From the NCBI GenBank assembly GCA_050331395.1, contig JBHJGX010000015.1, positions 16,295 to 80,294 on the forward strand: DNA of 64,000 nucleotides, written 5' to 3'. The notes under the pieces were generated by a model. It saw nothing but the letters and a program-made list of their open reading frames with translations, did no database searches and was not told where the DNA came from. The position numbers and the translations under genes are program-made. This document shows, piece after piece, positions 19,398 through 28,190 of this stretch. The stretch comes from Thermohalobaculum sp050331395 (GTDB taxonomy: Bacteria; Pseudomonadota; Alphaproteobacteria; Rhodobacterales; Rhodobacteraceae). Each line of letters starts with the position of its first letter. The first letter of the stretch is position 1.

Positions 19398-20824
19398 GGC
19401 TCGTCCTCGCCAAGCGTGGGCAATCGGGCGGCGTCGAAGCCGGGTGCGAGGCGCCACTCCGCGCCTTGGGGTGTGTCCTTCACCTCGACGCCGGCGGCGA
19501 CGAGCGCATCGCGAAGCCCGTCGGCGCGGGCGAAATCGCGGGCCTTCCGTGCCGCCACCCTCGCTGCGAGCAGAGCTTCGATCCGGTCCGCGGTCTCGCT
19601 CGAAAGCGACCCCTTGAGCTCGGCCTCGAGATCGCCGGCGCTCTCCAGATCGGCGAAGCCGAGCAGCTCGAGCCCGCCCAGAAACCGCTCCGAAGCGAGC
19701 CGATGTGCCGCGTCGCCTGCGGGTTCGAGCACGCGTTTCGCGTCGCGGTCGATCGCCTGGATCGCCTCCCAGGTGTTGAGATCGTCGGCGAGCGCGGCGA
19801 GAACGTCGGGCGCCGGTACGGGTTCGACTTCGTCGGCCAACTCGTCGAGCGCGCGACGCCAGCGATTGATCACACGTCTTGCATCCTCCACGCGTTTTTC
19901 CGTCCAGTCGAGCGGTTGGCGATAGTAACTCCCGACCAGTACGAAACGGACGACCTCGGGCGGCACGCCCCGGTCGATCAGATCGCGCACGGTGATGAAG
20001 TTGCCGAGGGATTTCGACATCTTCTCGTTCTCGACGGTCAAAAAACCCACATGCATCCAAATCTCGGCCATCTCGGCGCCGTTCGCACAGACGCTCTGGG
20101 CGCGCTCGTTCTCGTGATGGGGAAACGTCAAATCGACCCCGCCACCATGGATCTGGAAGGTCTCGCCCAAATGCTCGCGGGCCATCGCCGAGCACTCGAT
20201 ATGCCAGCCCGGCCGCCCCCGACCCCACGGGCTGTCCCAGCCGGGCTGATCGGGCGTCGACGGCTTCCAGATCACGAAATCCATGGGATTGCGCTTATAG
20301 GGCGCCACTTCGACCCGGGCGCCCGCCACCATCTCGTCGGTCGAGCGCCGTGACAGCGTGCCATAGGGGGCCCAGGAGCCGACCGCAAAGAGCACGTGCC
20401 CCTCCGCCGTATAAGCGTGGCCGTCGGCGATCAGCCGCTCGGCCATGGCGACCATTTGCGGGATGTGCTCGGTGCAGAGGGGCAGCCGGTTCGGTCTCAG
20501 CCAGCCAAGCGCGTCCATATCCTCGAGATACCAGCCGAGCGTCTCCTCGGTGATCGCCCCGATCTCGCGACCGGTCTCCGCCGCGCGCGCCATGATCTTG
20601 TCGTCCACATCGGTGATGTTGTGGACGAAGGTAACGGCGTCCCCGTGGAGATGACGGAGCAGCCGGTGAAGGATGTCGAAGGCCATCACCGTCCGCGCAT
20701 TGCCGATATGGGCACGGTCATAGACCGTCGGCCCGCAGACATAGAGCCCGATGCGTCCGGAGGCGTCCGGGCGGACGGGGCGCGTCTCGCGGCTCAAACT
20801 GTCGGTCAGGCGAACTTCGGTCAT
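19394..20824 (-). CDS. cysS: Cysteinyl-tRNA synthetase
   Basis: CysS charges tRNA-Cys. The 476-residue class I synthetase shows the zinc/substrate motif VCGPTVYDRAHIGNART, zinc ligands in GWHIECSAMA and FPHHENERAQS, and the KMSKS loop in NEKMSKSLGNFITV. The length is normal. The start at 20824 (MTEVRLTDS) was chosen because the longer frame adds an unrelated arginine-rich stretch. It is coupled by ATGA overlap to cimA. Confidence 0.96.
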   Translation of the reverse strand: MTEVRLTDSLSRETRPVRPDASGRIGLYVCGPTVYDRAHIGNARTVMAFDILHRLLRHLHGDAVTFVHNITDVDDKIMARAAETGREIGAITEETLGWYLEDMDALGWLRPNRLPLCTEHIPQMVAMAERLIADGHAYTAEGHVLFAVGSWAPYGTLSRRSTDEMVAGARVEVAPYKRNPMDFVIWKPSTPDQPGWDSPWGRGRPGWHIECSAMAREHLGETFQIHGGGVDLTFPHHENERAQSVCANGAEMAEIWMHVGFLTVENEKMSKSLGNFITVRDLIDRGVPPEVVRFVLVGSYYRQPLDWTEKRVEDARRVINRWRRALDELADEVEPVPAPDVLAALADDLNTWEAIQAIDRDAKRVLEPAGDAAHRLASERFLGGLELLGFADLESAGDLEAELKGSLSSETADRIEALLAARVAARKARDFARADGLRDALVAAGVEVKDTPQGAEWRLAPGFDAARLPTLGEDEP

Positions 20825-21119
20825 GGGGTCCTCGCGGCGGAGTTCCCGCGGCGGGCCTGACCTCGATCTTTGGACATGAGCGCGCGCCGCGGACGGGATG
20901 TCAGCGGATAATGCAGATCCGGATGGCGGCGGTGTTGTCCATGAACGCCGCTTTGCACGCGACCGGGTGAAGGTCAAGCCGAACCGACCCGATTGCAGTC
21001 CGCGAACGATGCTGCAGTGCGAAAGATATCATGGTCTCGTCAAAAATCTGCAACCTTCCGCCCCTAATCGCCGAGTTGTCAAAGACGACATGGGCATTTT
21101 TCGCGATAGGAGACCACGA

Positions 21120-21563
21120 ATGCGTATTTTCACCACGGCCTTCGCCGCCATCGCTGCCACCGCCCTCATGGGTGCGCTGCCAGCCGAGGCGCAAAACCTG
21201 GCGGCGCGGCAGAAACAGGCCTCGAACGAAGACCGTCTCGCCAATTCCGCCAGCGATATCTCGCGGCGCTGCGGTATGCCGCTCGAGACCGGTTTCGATT
21301 GGTCGACCTTCACCGCGGCCGACTACGAGAACCGCCGTCAGCCGTATTCTTTCTGCGAAGGCGCGATCTCGGCGATCCGGGCGCTTTGCGACGATCCGGC
21401 CGGAAAAGCGGCCGTGGCCGCCAAGATCCGCCGTCTGACTTGCGCAAAGGGCGACGGGCTTGCGGGTCGGATCCTGAGCGATGGCACCTATTACATAACC
21501 TTCGATTGGACCTCGCCGAACATCTACTATTGGCATCTGGACAATCTGCGAAATAAACTCTGA
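21120..21563 (+). CDS. Secreted protein of unknown function
   Basis: The 147-residue protein has a clear signal peptide (RIFTTAFAAIAATALMGALPAEA, cut near AEA|QN) and a mature domain with four cysteines (SRRCGMPL, YSFCEGAIS, ALCDDPAG, LTCAKGDG) that could form two disulfides. The C-terminal half contains a tyrosine/tryptophan-rich strand region (TYYITFDWTSPNIYYW). No family was recognised. The ATG at 21120 follows AGGAGA. It is convergent with another secreted unknown at 21580. Confidence 0.75.
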   Translation: MRIFTTAFAAIAATALMGALPAEAQNLAARQKQASNEDRLANSASDISRRCGMPLETGFDWSTFTAADYENRRQPYSFCEGAISAIRALCDDPAGKAAVAAKIRRLTCAKGDGLAGRILSDGTYYITFDWTSPNIYYWHLDNLRNKL

Positions 21564-21579
21564 GGGTGGGCTCCCTCGG

Positions 21580-22158
21580 TCAGTCAAAGGGGGAAGGTCC
21601 GCCCGGCCGGGCCCCGTCGGCGCCGATCGAATAGGTATGCTTCTCGGTCTGCGGCGCCGGAGGGCGCAGATGCGTCGCGACGCAGTCGGCGAACTCCATG
21701 AGCCGCCGCGCGGTGCCGGCCAACGCCATCGTCCAGGCCTCGCCCCGCGGGAAAGTGGCCACGAGCCGATTGCCGAGCCGAAAGGCTTCGAGGAACGCGA
21801 CAGCCTCTTCCGGCCGGGACGGACCGGCGAGGAATGCCTGCGCATGGACGTACTCGACATCCCAAGTGTATCGCCCGCCGCTGTCGAAGCCGAGCGTCAT
21901 CGTGCCAGAGATGTTCTGCGGAATGCGAAACGCGGTGCTTTGAAAAAACAGCCCAAAGTCTCCATCACCGTAGAGAACAACCGAAACGGTTCGATCCTCC
22001 GCCAGCGCCGTGTCGATCGAGCACCAGCGTGCTGCCGTGTCGGCGGCGCTCCGCTGAACCGCCCAGGCATTTGCAGCATCGGCGGCTGCCGGCACCGCCC
22101 CGACCCAAAGAGTTGCAAGCGCGATTGCGGCCCCGCGGCCGAAGAACGAGAGTGTCAT
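21580..22158 (-). CDS. Secreted protein of unknown function
   Basis: The 192-residue protein starts with a signal peptide (FGRGAAIALATLWVGAVPAAADA). The mature part carries two cysteines (AARWCSID and EFADCVATH) and strands of the kind seen in small periplasmic beta-proteins (VSVVLYGDGDFGLFF, GTMTLGFDSGGRY). The end of the domain, TMALAGTARRLMEFADC, recalls Rhodobacterales periplasmic proteins that close with a cysteine-containing helix. This is only a weak resemblance and no function is assigned. Confidence 0.72.
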   Translation of the reverse strand: MTLSFFGRGAAIALATLWVGAVPAAADAANAWAVQRSAADTAARWCSIDTALAEDRTVSVVLYGDGDFGLFFQSTAFRIPQNISGTMTLGFDSGGRYTWDVEYVHAQAFLAGPSRPEEAVAFLEAFRLGNRLVATFPRGEAWTMALAGTARRLMEFADCVATHLRPPAPQTEKHTYSIGADGARPGGPSPFD

Positions 22159-22219
22159 CGCCGGATCTCCTGTCTTGCGCAGAGAGATGGCGATGGCAAA
22201 GCGGAAATCGGGGGGACGC

Positions 22220-22259
22220 GCCTCGGGTCGACCGGATCAAGATCCGGGCGACCTGAGGC
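22220..22259. repeat. 40-nt palindromic element, copy 2
   Basis: The element reads GCCTC-GGGTCG-A-CCGGATC-AA-GATCCGG-G-CGACCT-GAGGC. It shares with copy 1 (10103-10142) the same arm order, the same A/G mismatch and identical GGTCGACCG / GGGCGACC blocks, while paired positions in the stem differ. It lies 31 bases past the gltX stop in the direction of gltX transcription. Confidence 0.6.
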
Positions 22260-22289
22260 GTCGCCGTCCCGTCGGCTTCGGCGCCCGTC

Positions 22290-23666
22290 TCATGGATGGC
22301 GGAGCAGCGGCATCAAGAGCGCCATATCCGGCCCGCTGTCCTTGCCGGTCAGCACGCGGCGAAGCGGCAGAAATAGCGCCTTGCCCTTGCGACCCGTCGC
22401 CTCCTTGGCCTTCGCGCTCCAGTCCTTCCACGTGTCCTCACTCCAGGGCCTTGGCGGCAAAAGCTCGAGCGCGGTGGCGACGAACGCCGCATCTTCTGGC
22501 GCGACATAAGGGTCGGCTCCGTCCCGGCAGATCCGCCACCAGGCCTCAACTTCGTCGAACCGCGTCAGGTTCGGGCCGACCGCCGCCCAGAACGCAGTGC
22601 GCTCGGCCTCCGGCACGCCGAGCGTGGCGAGCCGCGCCCACACGTCCTCGACCGGCATGGCCCGCAAGGTCTTCGCGGAATGAGCATGCAGCTCTTCCGG
22701 GTCGAACCGCGTGGGCGCGAGCCCGAAATCGGACAGGGCGAACTCCGCCACAAGCGCGTCCGGCGTAAGGATCACCTCCACCGGTTTCGCCGAGCCGAGC
22801 CGCGCCATGAACGCCACGAGCGCTGCCGGCTCCACACCCGCCTCCCGCAGGTCGCCGATCGCAAGCGTGCCGAGGCGCTTCGACAGCGCCTCTCCCTCGG
22901 GCCCGGTCAAGAGCGAGTGGTGGCCGAAGACCGGCGCCGATGTCCCGAGCGCCTCGAAGATCTGGATCTGCGCGCCCGTGTTCGTCACGTGATCCGCCCC
23001 GCGCACCACATGCGTCACGCCGGTCTCGATATCGTCGACCACGGAGGCGAGGGTATAGAGGAGCTGTCCGTCCGCGCGGATCAGCACCGGGTCCGAGATC
23101 GAGCCGGCATCCACCCGTTCGGTCCCACGGACCGCGTCCTCCCAGACGATCGCGCCCCCGTTCAACAAAAACCGCAAATGCGGGTTCCGGGTCAGGCGGA
23201 GTTGGTCGCGCTCGGCATTCGTCAGCAAGAGCGCCGCGCGGTCGTATACGGGCGGCTTGCCCATCGCCAGCTGCTTCTTGCGTTTCAAATCGAGCTCGAG
23301 CGGGGTTTCGAAGCATTCATAGGCGCGGGCCGAGTGCCGGAGCCGTTCGGCTGCGCCGTGATAGAGATCGAGCCGGTCCGACTGTCTGAGTTCCCGGTCC
23401 CAGCCGAGGCCGAGCCAGTCGAGGTCACGCTTGATCTCGTCAACGAAGCGTTCCTCGGAACGCGTGCGGTCGGTGTCGTCGATGCGGAGCAGGAACGTGC
23501 CCCCTGCCCGACGGGCCACCAGCCAGTTGAGCACGGCTGTGCGGATATTACCCACATGTAGACGCCCTGTCGGCGACGGTGCGAACCGGGTCACGGCCGA
23601 TGTCCGCGCGTGGCCGTCGCGGTTTGCATCGTCACTGGGGGTCGGCGGAGGCGCGAGCGCTGTCAT
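22290..23666 (-). CDS. gltX: Glutamyl-tRNA synthetase
   Basis: GltX charges tRNA-Glu. The 458-residue class I synthetase has the HIGH-type motif FAPSPTGRLHVGNIRTA, LLRIDDTDRTRS, YDRAA, VVDDIETGVTHVVRG and the KMSKS-type loop EALSKRLG. The C-terminal anticodon-binding part is recognisable. Alphaproteobacteria often carry two GltX forms; which one this is cannot be settled without alignment. It starts at 23666, overlapping the stop of the upstream membrane protein as ATGA. Confidence 0.95.
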   Translation of the reverse strand: MTALAPPPTPSDDANRDGHARTSAVTRFAPSPTGRLHVGNIRTAVLNWLVARRAGGTFLLRIDDTDRTRSEERFVDEIKRDLDWLGLGWDRELRQSDRLDLYHGAAERLRHSARAYECFETPLELDLKRKKQLAMGKPPVYDRAALLLTNAERDQLRLTRNPHLRFLLNGGAIVWEDAVRGTERVDAGSISDPVLIRADGQLLYTLASVVDDIETGVTHVVRGADHVTNTGAQIQIFEALGTSAPVFGHHSLLTGPEGEALSKRLGTLAIGDLREAGVEPAALVAFMARLGSAKPVEVILTPDALVAEFALSDFGLAPTRFDPEELHAHSAKTLRAMPVEDVWARLATLGVPEAERTAFWAAVGPNLTRFDEVEAWWRICRDGADPYVAPEDAAFVATALELLPPRPWSEDTWKDWSAKAKEATGRKGKALFLPLRRVLTGKDSGPDMALLMPLLRHP

Positions 23667-24169
23667 GGCCGCCGCTCCAGATCCGGGCGCACGGCGCGGA
23701 AGGCCGCGCGCACATCCGAGAGCCGGGCGTCGACGGGATAGAGGTCGAGGCGAAGGGGGGGACGTCCGCGCCGTCTCCGCACCGCCATGCCGAGCCTCCG
23801 GCGCGCGGGCAGTCGGGCGGCCGTCCGTGCCGGATCTCGCAGGCGCAAATCGAGGCTTCGCCCGGCACCGCCGATCTCGTAGTCCGCCACATCGTCCCAG
23901 GGAATATGCGTGTCCGCCACCGACAGCCCCGTGGTGTCGACGATCATAATCGGCCGTTCCCGCAAGAGCAGCCGCGCCCCGCGGATTGCCATCAGTGCGA
24001 AGGCCCCGCCGGAGATCAGTAGGAACCCCACGCCCCACGGACCGGGCGCGATTGGGATCAGCGTCAGGAGGCCCTGCGCGCAGATCCAGCCGATGGCGAC
24101 CTCGGCCCAGGCTTTGGGGCGCGAGACCCCGAAGGCATGCCCCGTCGGATCGGCCGCGCGGTCGCTCAT
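23663..24169 (-). CDS. Small two-helix membrane protein of unknown function
   Basis: The 168-residue protein has two adjacent hydrophobic helices (AEVAIGWICAQGLLTLIPI and WGVGFLLISGGAFALMAI). A soluble strand-rich domain follows (LLLRERPIMIVDTTGLSV, HIPWDDVADYEIG), an arrangement seen in small PH-like membrane proteins of unknown role. The start at 24169 overlaps the nadE stop, and its stop overlaps the gltX start, so nadE, this gene and gltX are translationally coupled. Confidence 0.78.
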   Translation of the reverse strand: MSDRAADPTGHAFGVSRPKAWAEVAIGWICAQGLLTLIPIAPGPWGVGFLLISGGAFALMAIRGARLLLRERPIMIVDTTGLSVADTHIPWDDVADYEIGGAGRSLDLRLRDPARTAARLPARRRLGMAVRRRRGRPPLRLDLYPVDARLSDVRAAFRAVRPDLERRP

Positions 24170-25854
24170 GACCGGTCCCGCCAGCGATTGACGATCGGAT
24201 AGCGGCGGTCGAGCCAAAACGCCCGGTGGGTCAGCTTGACCCCCGGCGCGGACTGAAAGCGTTTGTATTCCGACAGATAGAGCAGGTGCTGGACCTTCAT
24301 CACGGTCTCGCGGTCGTGGCCGTCCGATACGATCTCGCCGGTCGACTGCTCGCGTTCCACGAGCCGCTCCAGGATGTCGTCGAGCACGGGATAAGGCGGC
24401 AGGCTGTCTTCGTCCTTCTGGTCGGCGCGGAGCTCGGCCGTCGGCGGCTTGTCGAGGATCTCGCGCGGGATCACCGTGCCGGCGGGGCCGCGCATCCAGG
24501 CCGCATGGGTCGTGTTTCGCCCCCGCGCGGTGGCGAAGACGCGGGTCTTGTAGAGATCCTTGATCGGATTGTAGGCACCGTTCATGTCCCCGTATAGCGT
24601 GGCGTACCCGACGGCGACCTCCGATTTATTCCCAGTTGTCAAAAGGAGTTCGCCGAATTTGTTCGACAATGCCATCAGGTAGGTGCCGCGCAACCGGGAC
24701 TGCAGGTTCTCCTCGGTCACATCGGGCGCGAGGCCCTCGAAAAAAGGCGAGAGCCCCTGTTCAACCGCCGAGACCGCGCCCGAGATCGGCAGGCTCTGAT
24801 AGGCGATGCCGAGGGCTTCGGCACAGGCGGCCGCGTCGCGGAGGCTTTCGTCGGAGGTGTAGCGCGATGGCAGCATGATCGCGCGCACGGCATCGGACCC
24901 CAGCGCATCGGCGGCGATCGTGGCCACAAGGGCCGAATCGATCCCTCCCGAAAGGCCGAGCAACACCCGCGAAAACCCCGTTTTCGTGACGTAATCCCGG
25001 GTTCCGAGCACCATGGCGCGGTATTCGGCCTCCGCCCGGTCGGGCACGGGCCCGCAGACGGCCTCGACCAAGCGCCAGCCTTCGTTGGTGGGGCGAAGCG
25101 TGATCGTTTCGATCCGCTCTTCGAAGAACGGCAGCTGGAACGCGAGCCGCCCGCCCGGGTTCATCCCGAAACTGCCGCCGTCGAATACCTGATCGTCCTG
25201 ACCGCCCACTAAATTGAGATAGACGACCGGCAGCCCGGTCTCGAGCCCCCGCGCGACCACATGGGCGATCCGGGCGTCGAATTTCCCCGCGTCATAGGGC
25301 GAGCCGTTCGGCGCGAGCAAAAGCTCGGCGCCGGCCTCCTCCAGCGTCTCCGCGACGTCCTCGAACCAGATGTCCTCGCAAATGGGAAAGCCGATGCGGC
25401 AGCCCTTTATCGCGACGGGGCCCGAGGTCCGCCCCTCCAGATAAAGCCGTTTCTCGTCGAAGACCCCGTAATTCGGCCGGTGGTGCTTCTCGAAGCTGGC
25501 CCGGATCCGTCCGCCCTCGAGCAGATGGTAGGCGTTGTAGGCGCCGCCGCCGTGCTGCTCCCGGTCCGCGGAGCCGTTCGCGGCCATCGGCGCGCCGATC
25601 GCGAGCGCGGGGCCGTCTTCCTCGACCTCCGCCGCCAGCCCCTCCAACGCCGCGCGCGAATCGCGCAGGAACGCGGGTCTGACCGACAAATCGAGCACTT
25701 GGTATCCGGCGAGAAACATCTCCGGCAACGCCACAAGGTCGGCGCCCGCGGCTTTGCCCGCCGCCAACGCCTCGCGCGCACGGGTGAGATTTCCGTCGAG
25801 ATCGCCAGCGACGGGATTGAGTTGGGCGAGCGTGATGCGCAGGTGATCCGCCAT
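24166..25854 (-). CDS. nadE: Glutamine-dependent NAD+ synthetase
   Basis: NadE makes NAD+ from deamido-NAD+, ATP and glutamine. The 562-residue protein has an N-terminal nitrilase-type glutaminase domain (1-265), with the catalytic glutamate in ALPEMFLAG and the cysteine in FPICEDIWFED, and a C-terminal ATP-pyrophosphatase domain with the P-loop LGLSGGIDSAL. TTGNKSEVAVGYATLYGDM is the conserved active-site stretch. The start at 25854 (MADHLRITLAQLNPVAGD) fits the nitrilase domain; the frame is open further upstream. Confidence 0.96.
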   Translation of the reverse strand: MADHLRITLAQLNPVAGDLDGNLTRAREALAAGKAAGADLVALPEMFLAGYQVLDLSVRPAFLRDSRAALEGLAAEVEEDGPALAIGAPMAANGSADREQHGGGAYNAYHLLEGGRIRASFEKHHRPNYGVFDEKRLYLEGRTSGPVAIKGCRIGFPICEDIWFEDVAETLEEAGAELLLAPNGSPYDAGKFDARIAHVVARGLETGLPVVYLNLVGGQDDQVFDGGSFGMNPGGRLAFQLPFFEERIETITLRPTNEGWRLVEAVCGPVPDRAEAEYRAMVLGTRDYVTKTGFSRVLLGLSGGIDSALVATIAADALGSDAVRAIMLPSRYTSDESLRDAAACAEALGIAYQSLPISGAVSAVEQGLSPFFEGLAPDVTEENLQSRLRGTYLMALSNKFGELLLTTGNKSEVAVGYATLYGDMNGAYNPIKDLYKTRVFATARGRNTTHAAWMRGPAGTVIPREILDKPPTAELRADQKDEDSLPPYPVLDDILERLVEREQSTGEIVSDGHDRETVMKVQHLLYLSEYKRFQSAPGVKLTHRAFWLDRRYPIVNRWRDRS

Positions 25855-25948
25855 AACTCCGGAGGCTCTCTCGTTCGGTGATGGGGTGAAATACGGGCCC
25901 CCCTCCCCGCCGACAAGGCCATGCGTCGACACGACGAACGAACAAACA

Positions 25949-25977
25949 TTGTCAGCGGCTTTCGAGGCACATAAACT
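25949..25977 (+). promoter_or_regulatory. Candidate sigma-70-type promoter for the MORN-repeat gene
   Basis: TTGTCA (25949-25954) and TAAACT (25972-25977) are separated by 17 bases in the AT-richest part of the gap between nadE and the MORN gene. They match five of six and four of six consensus positions. Transcription would begin near 25984, leaving a leader of about 60 bases. This is inferred from sequence only. Confidence 0.45.
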
Positions 25978-26043
25978 CTTACGCGGGGTTGGCGAGTTGC
26001 TGGGGTCCGCCGCGCGCATGCGGCCCGGCGCCACGAGAAAGGG

Positions 26044-27462
26044 ATGAGGCGGATGCGAAGCACGCTAGTGGGATTTCTGGTCTCGGCCGCGGCACTCGGC
26101 GGCGCAGCCGCTCAGGACCAGGGAGCGATCGCGACCAAGGTCTATGACAGCGGCGCGGTGTATCAGGGCGAATTCAAGGACGGCAAACAACACGGCCAAG
26201 GCAGCTATACTGCGCCCGACGGCTACGAGTACTCGGGCGAATGGCTCGACGGCGTCATCCAAGGCACAGGCGCGGCGCGGTTTCCGAACGGCTCGGTCTA
26301 TGAGGGCGAGTTCAAGGACGGTGTTCCGCACGGCACCGGTACGATCACTTATGCGGATGGCGGGTCCTATACCGGTGAGTGGGTCGACGGGGTCATCAAC
26401 GGCCAGGGCGTCGCGCAATACACCGGCGGCATGCGCTATGAGGGCGGGTTCAAGAACTCTGCCCATGACGGCTTCGGTGTAATGACCCGGGATAACGGTT
26501 ACCGGTACGAGGGCGACTGGAAATCGGGCGCCATGCATGGCGACGGCAAGGTCACCTACCCCGACGGCGCGGTCTATGAGGGTCAGTTCGTCGAGGGGCT
26601 TCGCGAGGGCACGGGGACGATCGTGCTGCCCGACGGCTTCCGCTACACCGGCGAGTGGAGCGCGGGCCAGATCACCGGCCAGGGCGAAGCTGTCTACGCG
26701 AACGGCGACACCTACACGGGCCAGTTCCGCGACGGCAAACGCGAAGGTCAGGGGACGGCGATCTACGCCAATGGCGACCGGTACGAGGGCGCCTTTCTCG
26801 ATGGCCGCCGGCACGGCCGCGGCAAATTCGTCGGGACCGACGGGTACATCTACGAAGGCGACTGGGTCGAAGGCCGGATCGAAGGCCAAGGGCTCGCCTC
26901 GTATCCAAATGGGTCGCGGTATGAGGGCGAATTCGTCGACGGCACGCCCGCGGGCTCAGGCCGGATCACCTATGCCGATGGCGGCTCCTATGAAGGGAGC
27001 TGGGTACGCGGCGTGATCTCGGGCCAGGGGACGGCGCGCTATGCGAACGGTGCCGTCTATCAGGGCAGCTTCCGCGAGGCACGCCACCACGGCTTCGGCG
27101 AAATGCGCTATGCGGACGGGCATGTCTATGTGGGCGAATGGCAGGCGGGCCAGCAGGACGGCGAGGGGAAGATCATTTATCCCGACGGGGCCGTCTACGA
27201 GGGCGGGTTCGATCTCGGCCAGCGCTCTGGAGAGGGTAAGCTCGAGCTTTCGGACGGCTTCGTCTATGAAGGCGGCTGGCTAAACGGCGAAATCCACGGC
27301 GACGGGGTCGCGACTTATCCGAACGGCGACGTCTATCGGGGTAAGTTCCAAAACGGTCGCCAGCACGGGTTCGGCGTGATGACGTATGCCTCGGGCCGCA
27401 CCTTCGAGGGCTATTGGGTGGACGGTCGGCGGCAGCGCGAGGCGCCGGCACCCACCGAGTGA
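26044..27462 (+). CDS. Secreted MORN-repeat protein (19 repeats)
   Basis: The 472-residue protein has a signal peptide (TLVGFLVSAAALGGAAAQ, cut near AAA|QD). Beyond it the chain is almost wholly MORN repeats of exactly 23 residues, 18 complete and one partial, each of the form YEGEFKDGxxHGxGxxxYxDG. Such arrays fold into a long flat beta-sheet strip that in eukaryotes scaffolds proteins or binds lipids. In bacteria they are often surface or periplasmic and of unknown role. There is no other domain, lipobox or C-terminal anchor. Its stop overlaps the start of a GNAT gene, implying coupled translation. Confidence 0.9.
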   Translation: MRRMRSTLVGFLVSAAALGGAAAQDQGAIATKVYDSGAVYQGEFKDGKQHGQGSYTAPDGYEYSGEWLDGVIQGTGAARFPNGSVYEGEFKDGVPHGTGTITYADGGSYTGEWVDGVINGQGVAQYTGGMRYEGGFKNSAHDGFGVMTRDNGYRYEGDWKSGAMHGDGKVTYPDGAVYEGQFVEGLREGTGTIVLPDGFRYTGEWSAGQITGQGEAVYANGDTYTGQFRDGKREGQGTAIYANGDRYEGAFLDGRRHGRGKFVGTDGYIYEGDWVEGRIEGQGLASYPNGSRYEGEFVDGTPAGSGRITYADGGSYEGSWVRGVISGQGTARYANGAVYQGSFREARHHGFGEMRYADGHVYVGEWQAGQQDGEGKIIYPDGAVYEGGFDLGQRSGEGKLELSDGFVYEGGWLNGEIHGDGVATYPNGDVYRGKFQNGRQHGFGVMTYASGRTFEGYWVDGRRQREAPAPTE

Positions 27463-28190
27463 GCGATCCAGCAGGTCGGGTCGATGCGGGCGCGGTCGCG
27501 GGGCCGGTCGGCGCCCTCATAAAGGGTTGGGTGCCGCCGCCCTTCCCGACGCGGGAGACGCTGTTCGGGCGTTATGCAATCCTCGAACCGCTCGCTCTCG
27601 ACCACGCGGCCGGGCTCCATGCAGCCAATCTCGAAGACCCCGCCGGTGCGATCTGGACGTACTTGCCCTATGGCCCCTTCGACACGCGGGACGCCTATGC
27701 CGCCTGGGTTCGCGAGGTCGCACGCCAACCGGATCCGCTCTTCTATGCGGTAACCGTCGATGGCGCGCCGCTCGGGGTTGTCAGCTATCTGCGCATCGCT
27801 CCGGCGGCGGGGTCGATCGAGATCGGCCATATCTGCTTCTCGCCGCGGCTTCAGCGGACGCCCGCCGCCACCGAGGCCTTCGTGCTGTTGGCGGGCTGGG
27901 CGTTCGAGGCCGGCTATCGTCGGCTCGAGTGGAAATGCGACGCGCTCAACGCCCCCTCGCGCCGGGCGGCGCGCCGCTTCGGCCTCTCCTATGAGGGGGT
28001 CTTTCGCCAGGCGACCATCTCCAAAGGCCGGAACCGCGACACCGCCTGGTATGCCGCCATCGACAGCGAATGGCCGCGGCTCCGCGCCGCCTATGACGCC
28101 TGGCTCGATCCTGCCAATTTCGATGCCGAGCACCGCCAGCTTACGCGGCTTTCCGCGCTCACCCATCCGATCCTCGCAGCTGAGGGCTGA
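27459..28190 (+). CDS. GNAT-family N-acetyltransferase (RimJ/RimL-like)
   Basis: The 243-residue protein has the RimJ/RimL-type acetyltransferase pattern: GRYAILEPLALDHAAGLHAA at the start, FYAVTVDGAPLGVVSYLRIAP for the central strands, IEIGHICFSPRLQRTPAATEA for the acetyl-CoA site, and LEWKCDALNAPSRRAARRFGLSYEG at the end. The GTG at 27459 forms a GTGA overlap with the MORN gene stop. The likely substrate is an amino group on a protein terminus or small molecule; nothing narrows it. Confidence 0.85.
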   Translation: MSDPAGRVDAGAVAGPVGALIKGWVPPPFPTRETLFGRYAILEPLALDHAAGLHAANLEDPAGAIWTYLPYGPFDTRDAYAAWVREVARQPDPLFYAVTVDGAPLGVVSYLRIAPAAGSIEIGHICFSPRLQRTPAATEAFVLLAGWAFEAGYRRLEWKCDALNAPSRRAARRFGLSYEGVFRQATISKGRNRDTAWYAAIDSEWPRLRAAYDAWLDPANFDAEHRQLTRLSALTHPILAAEG

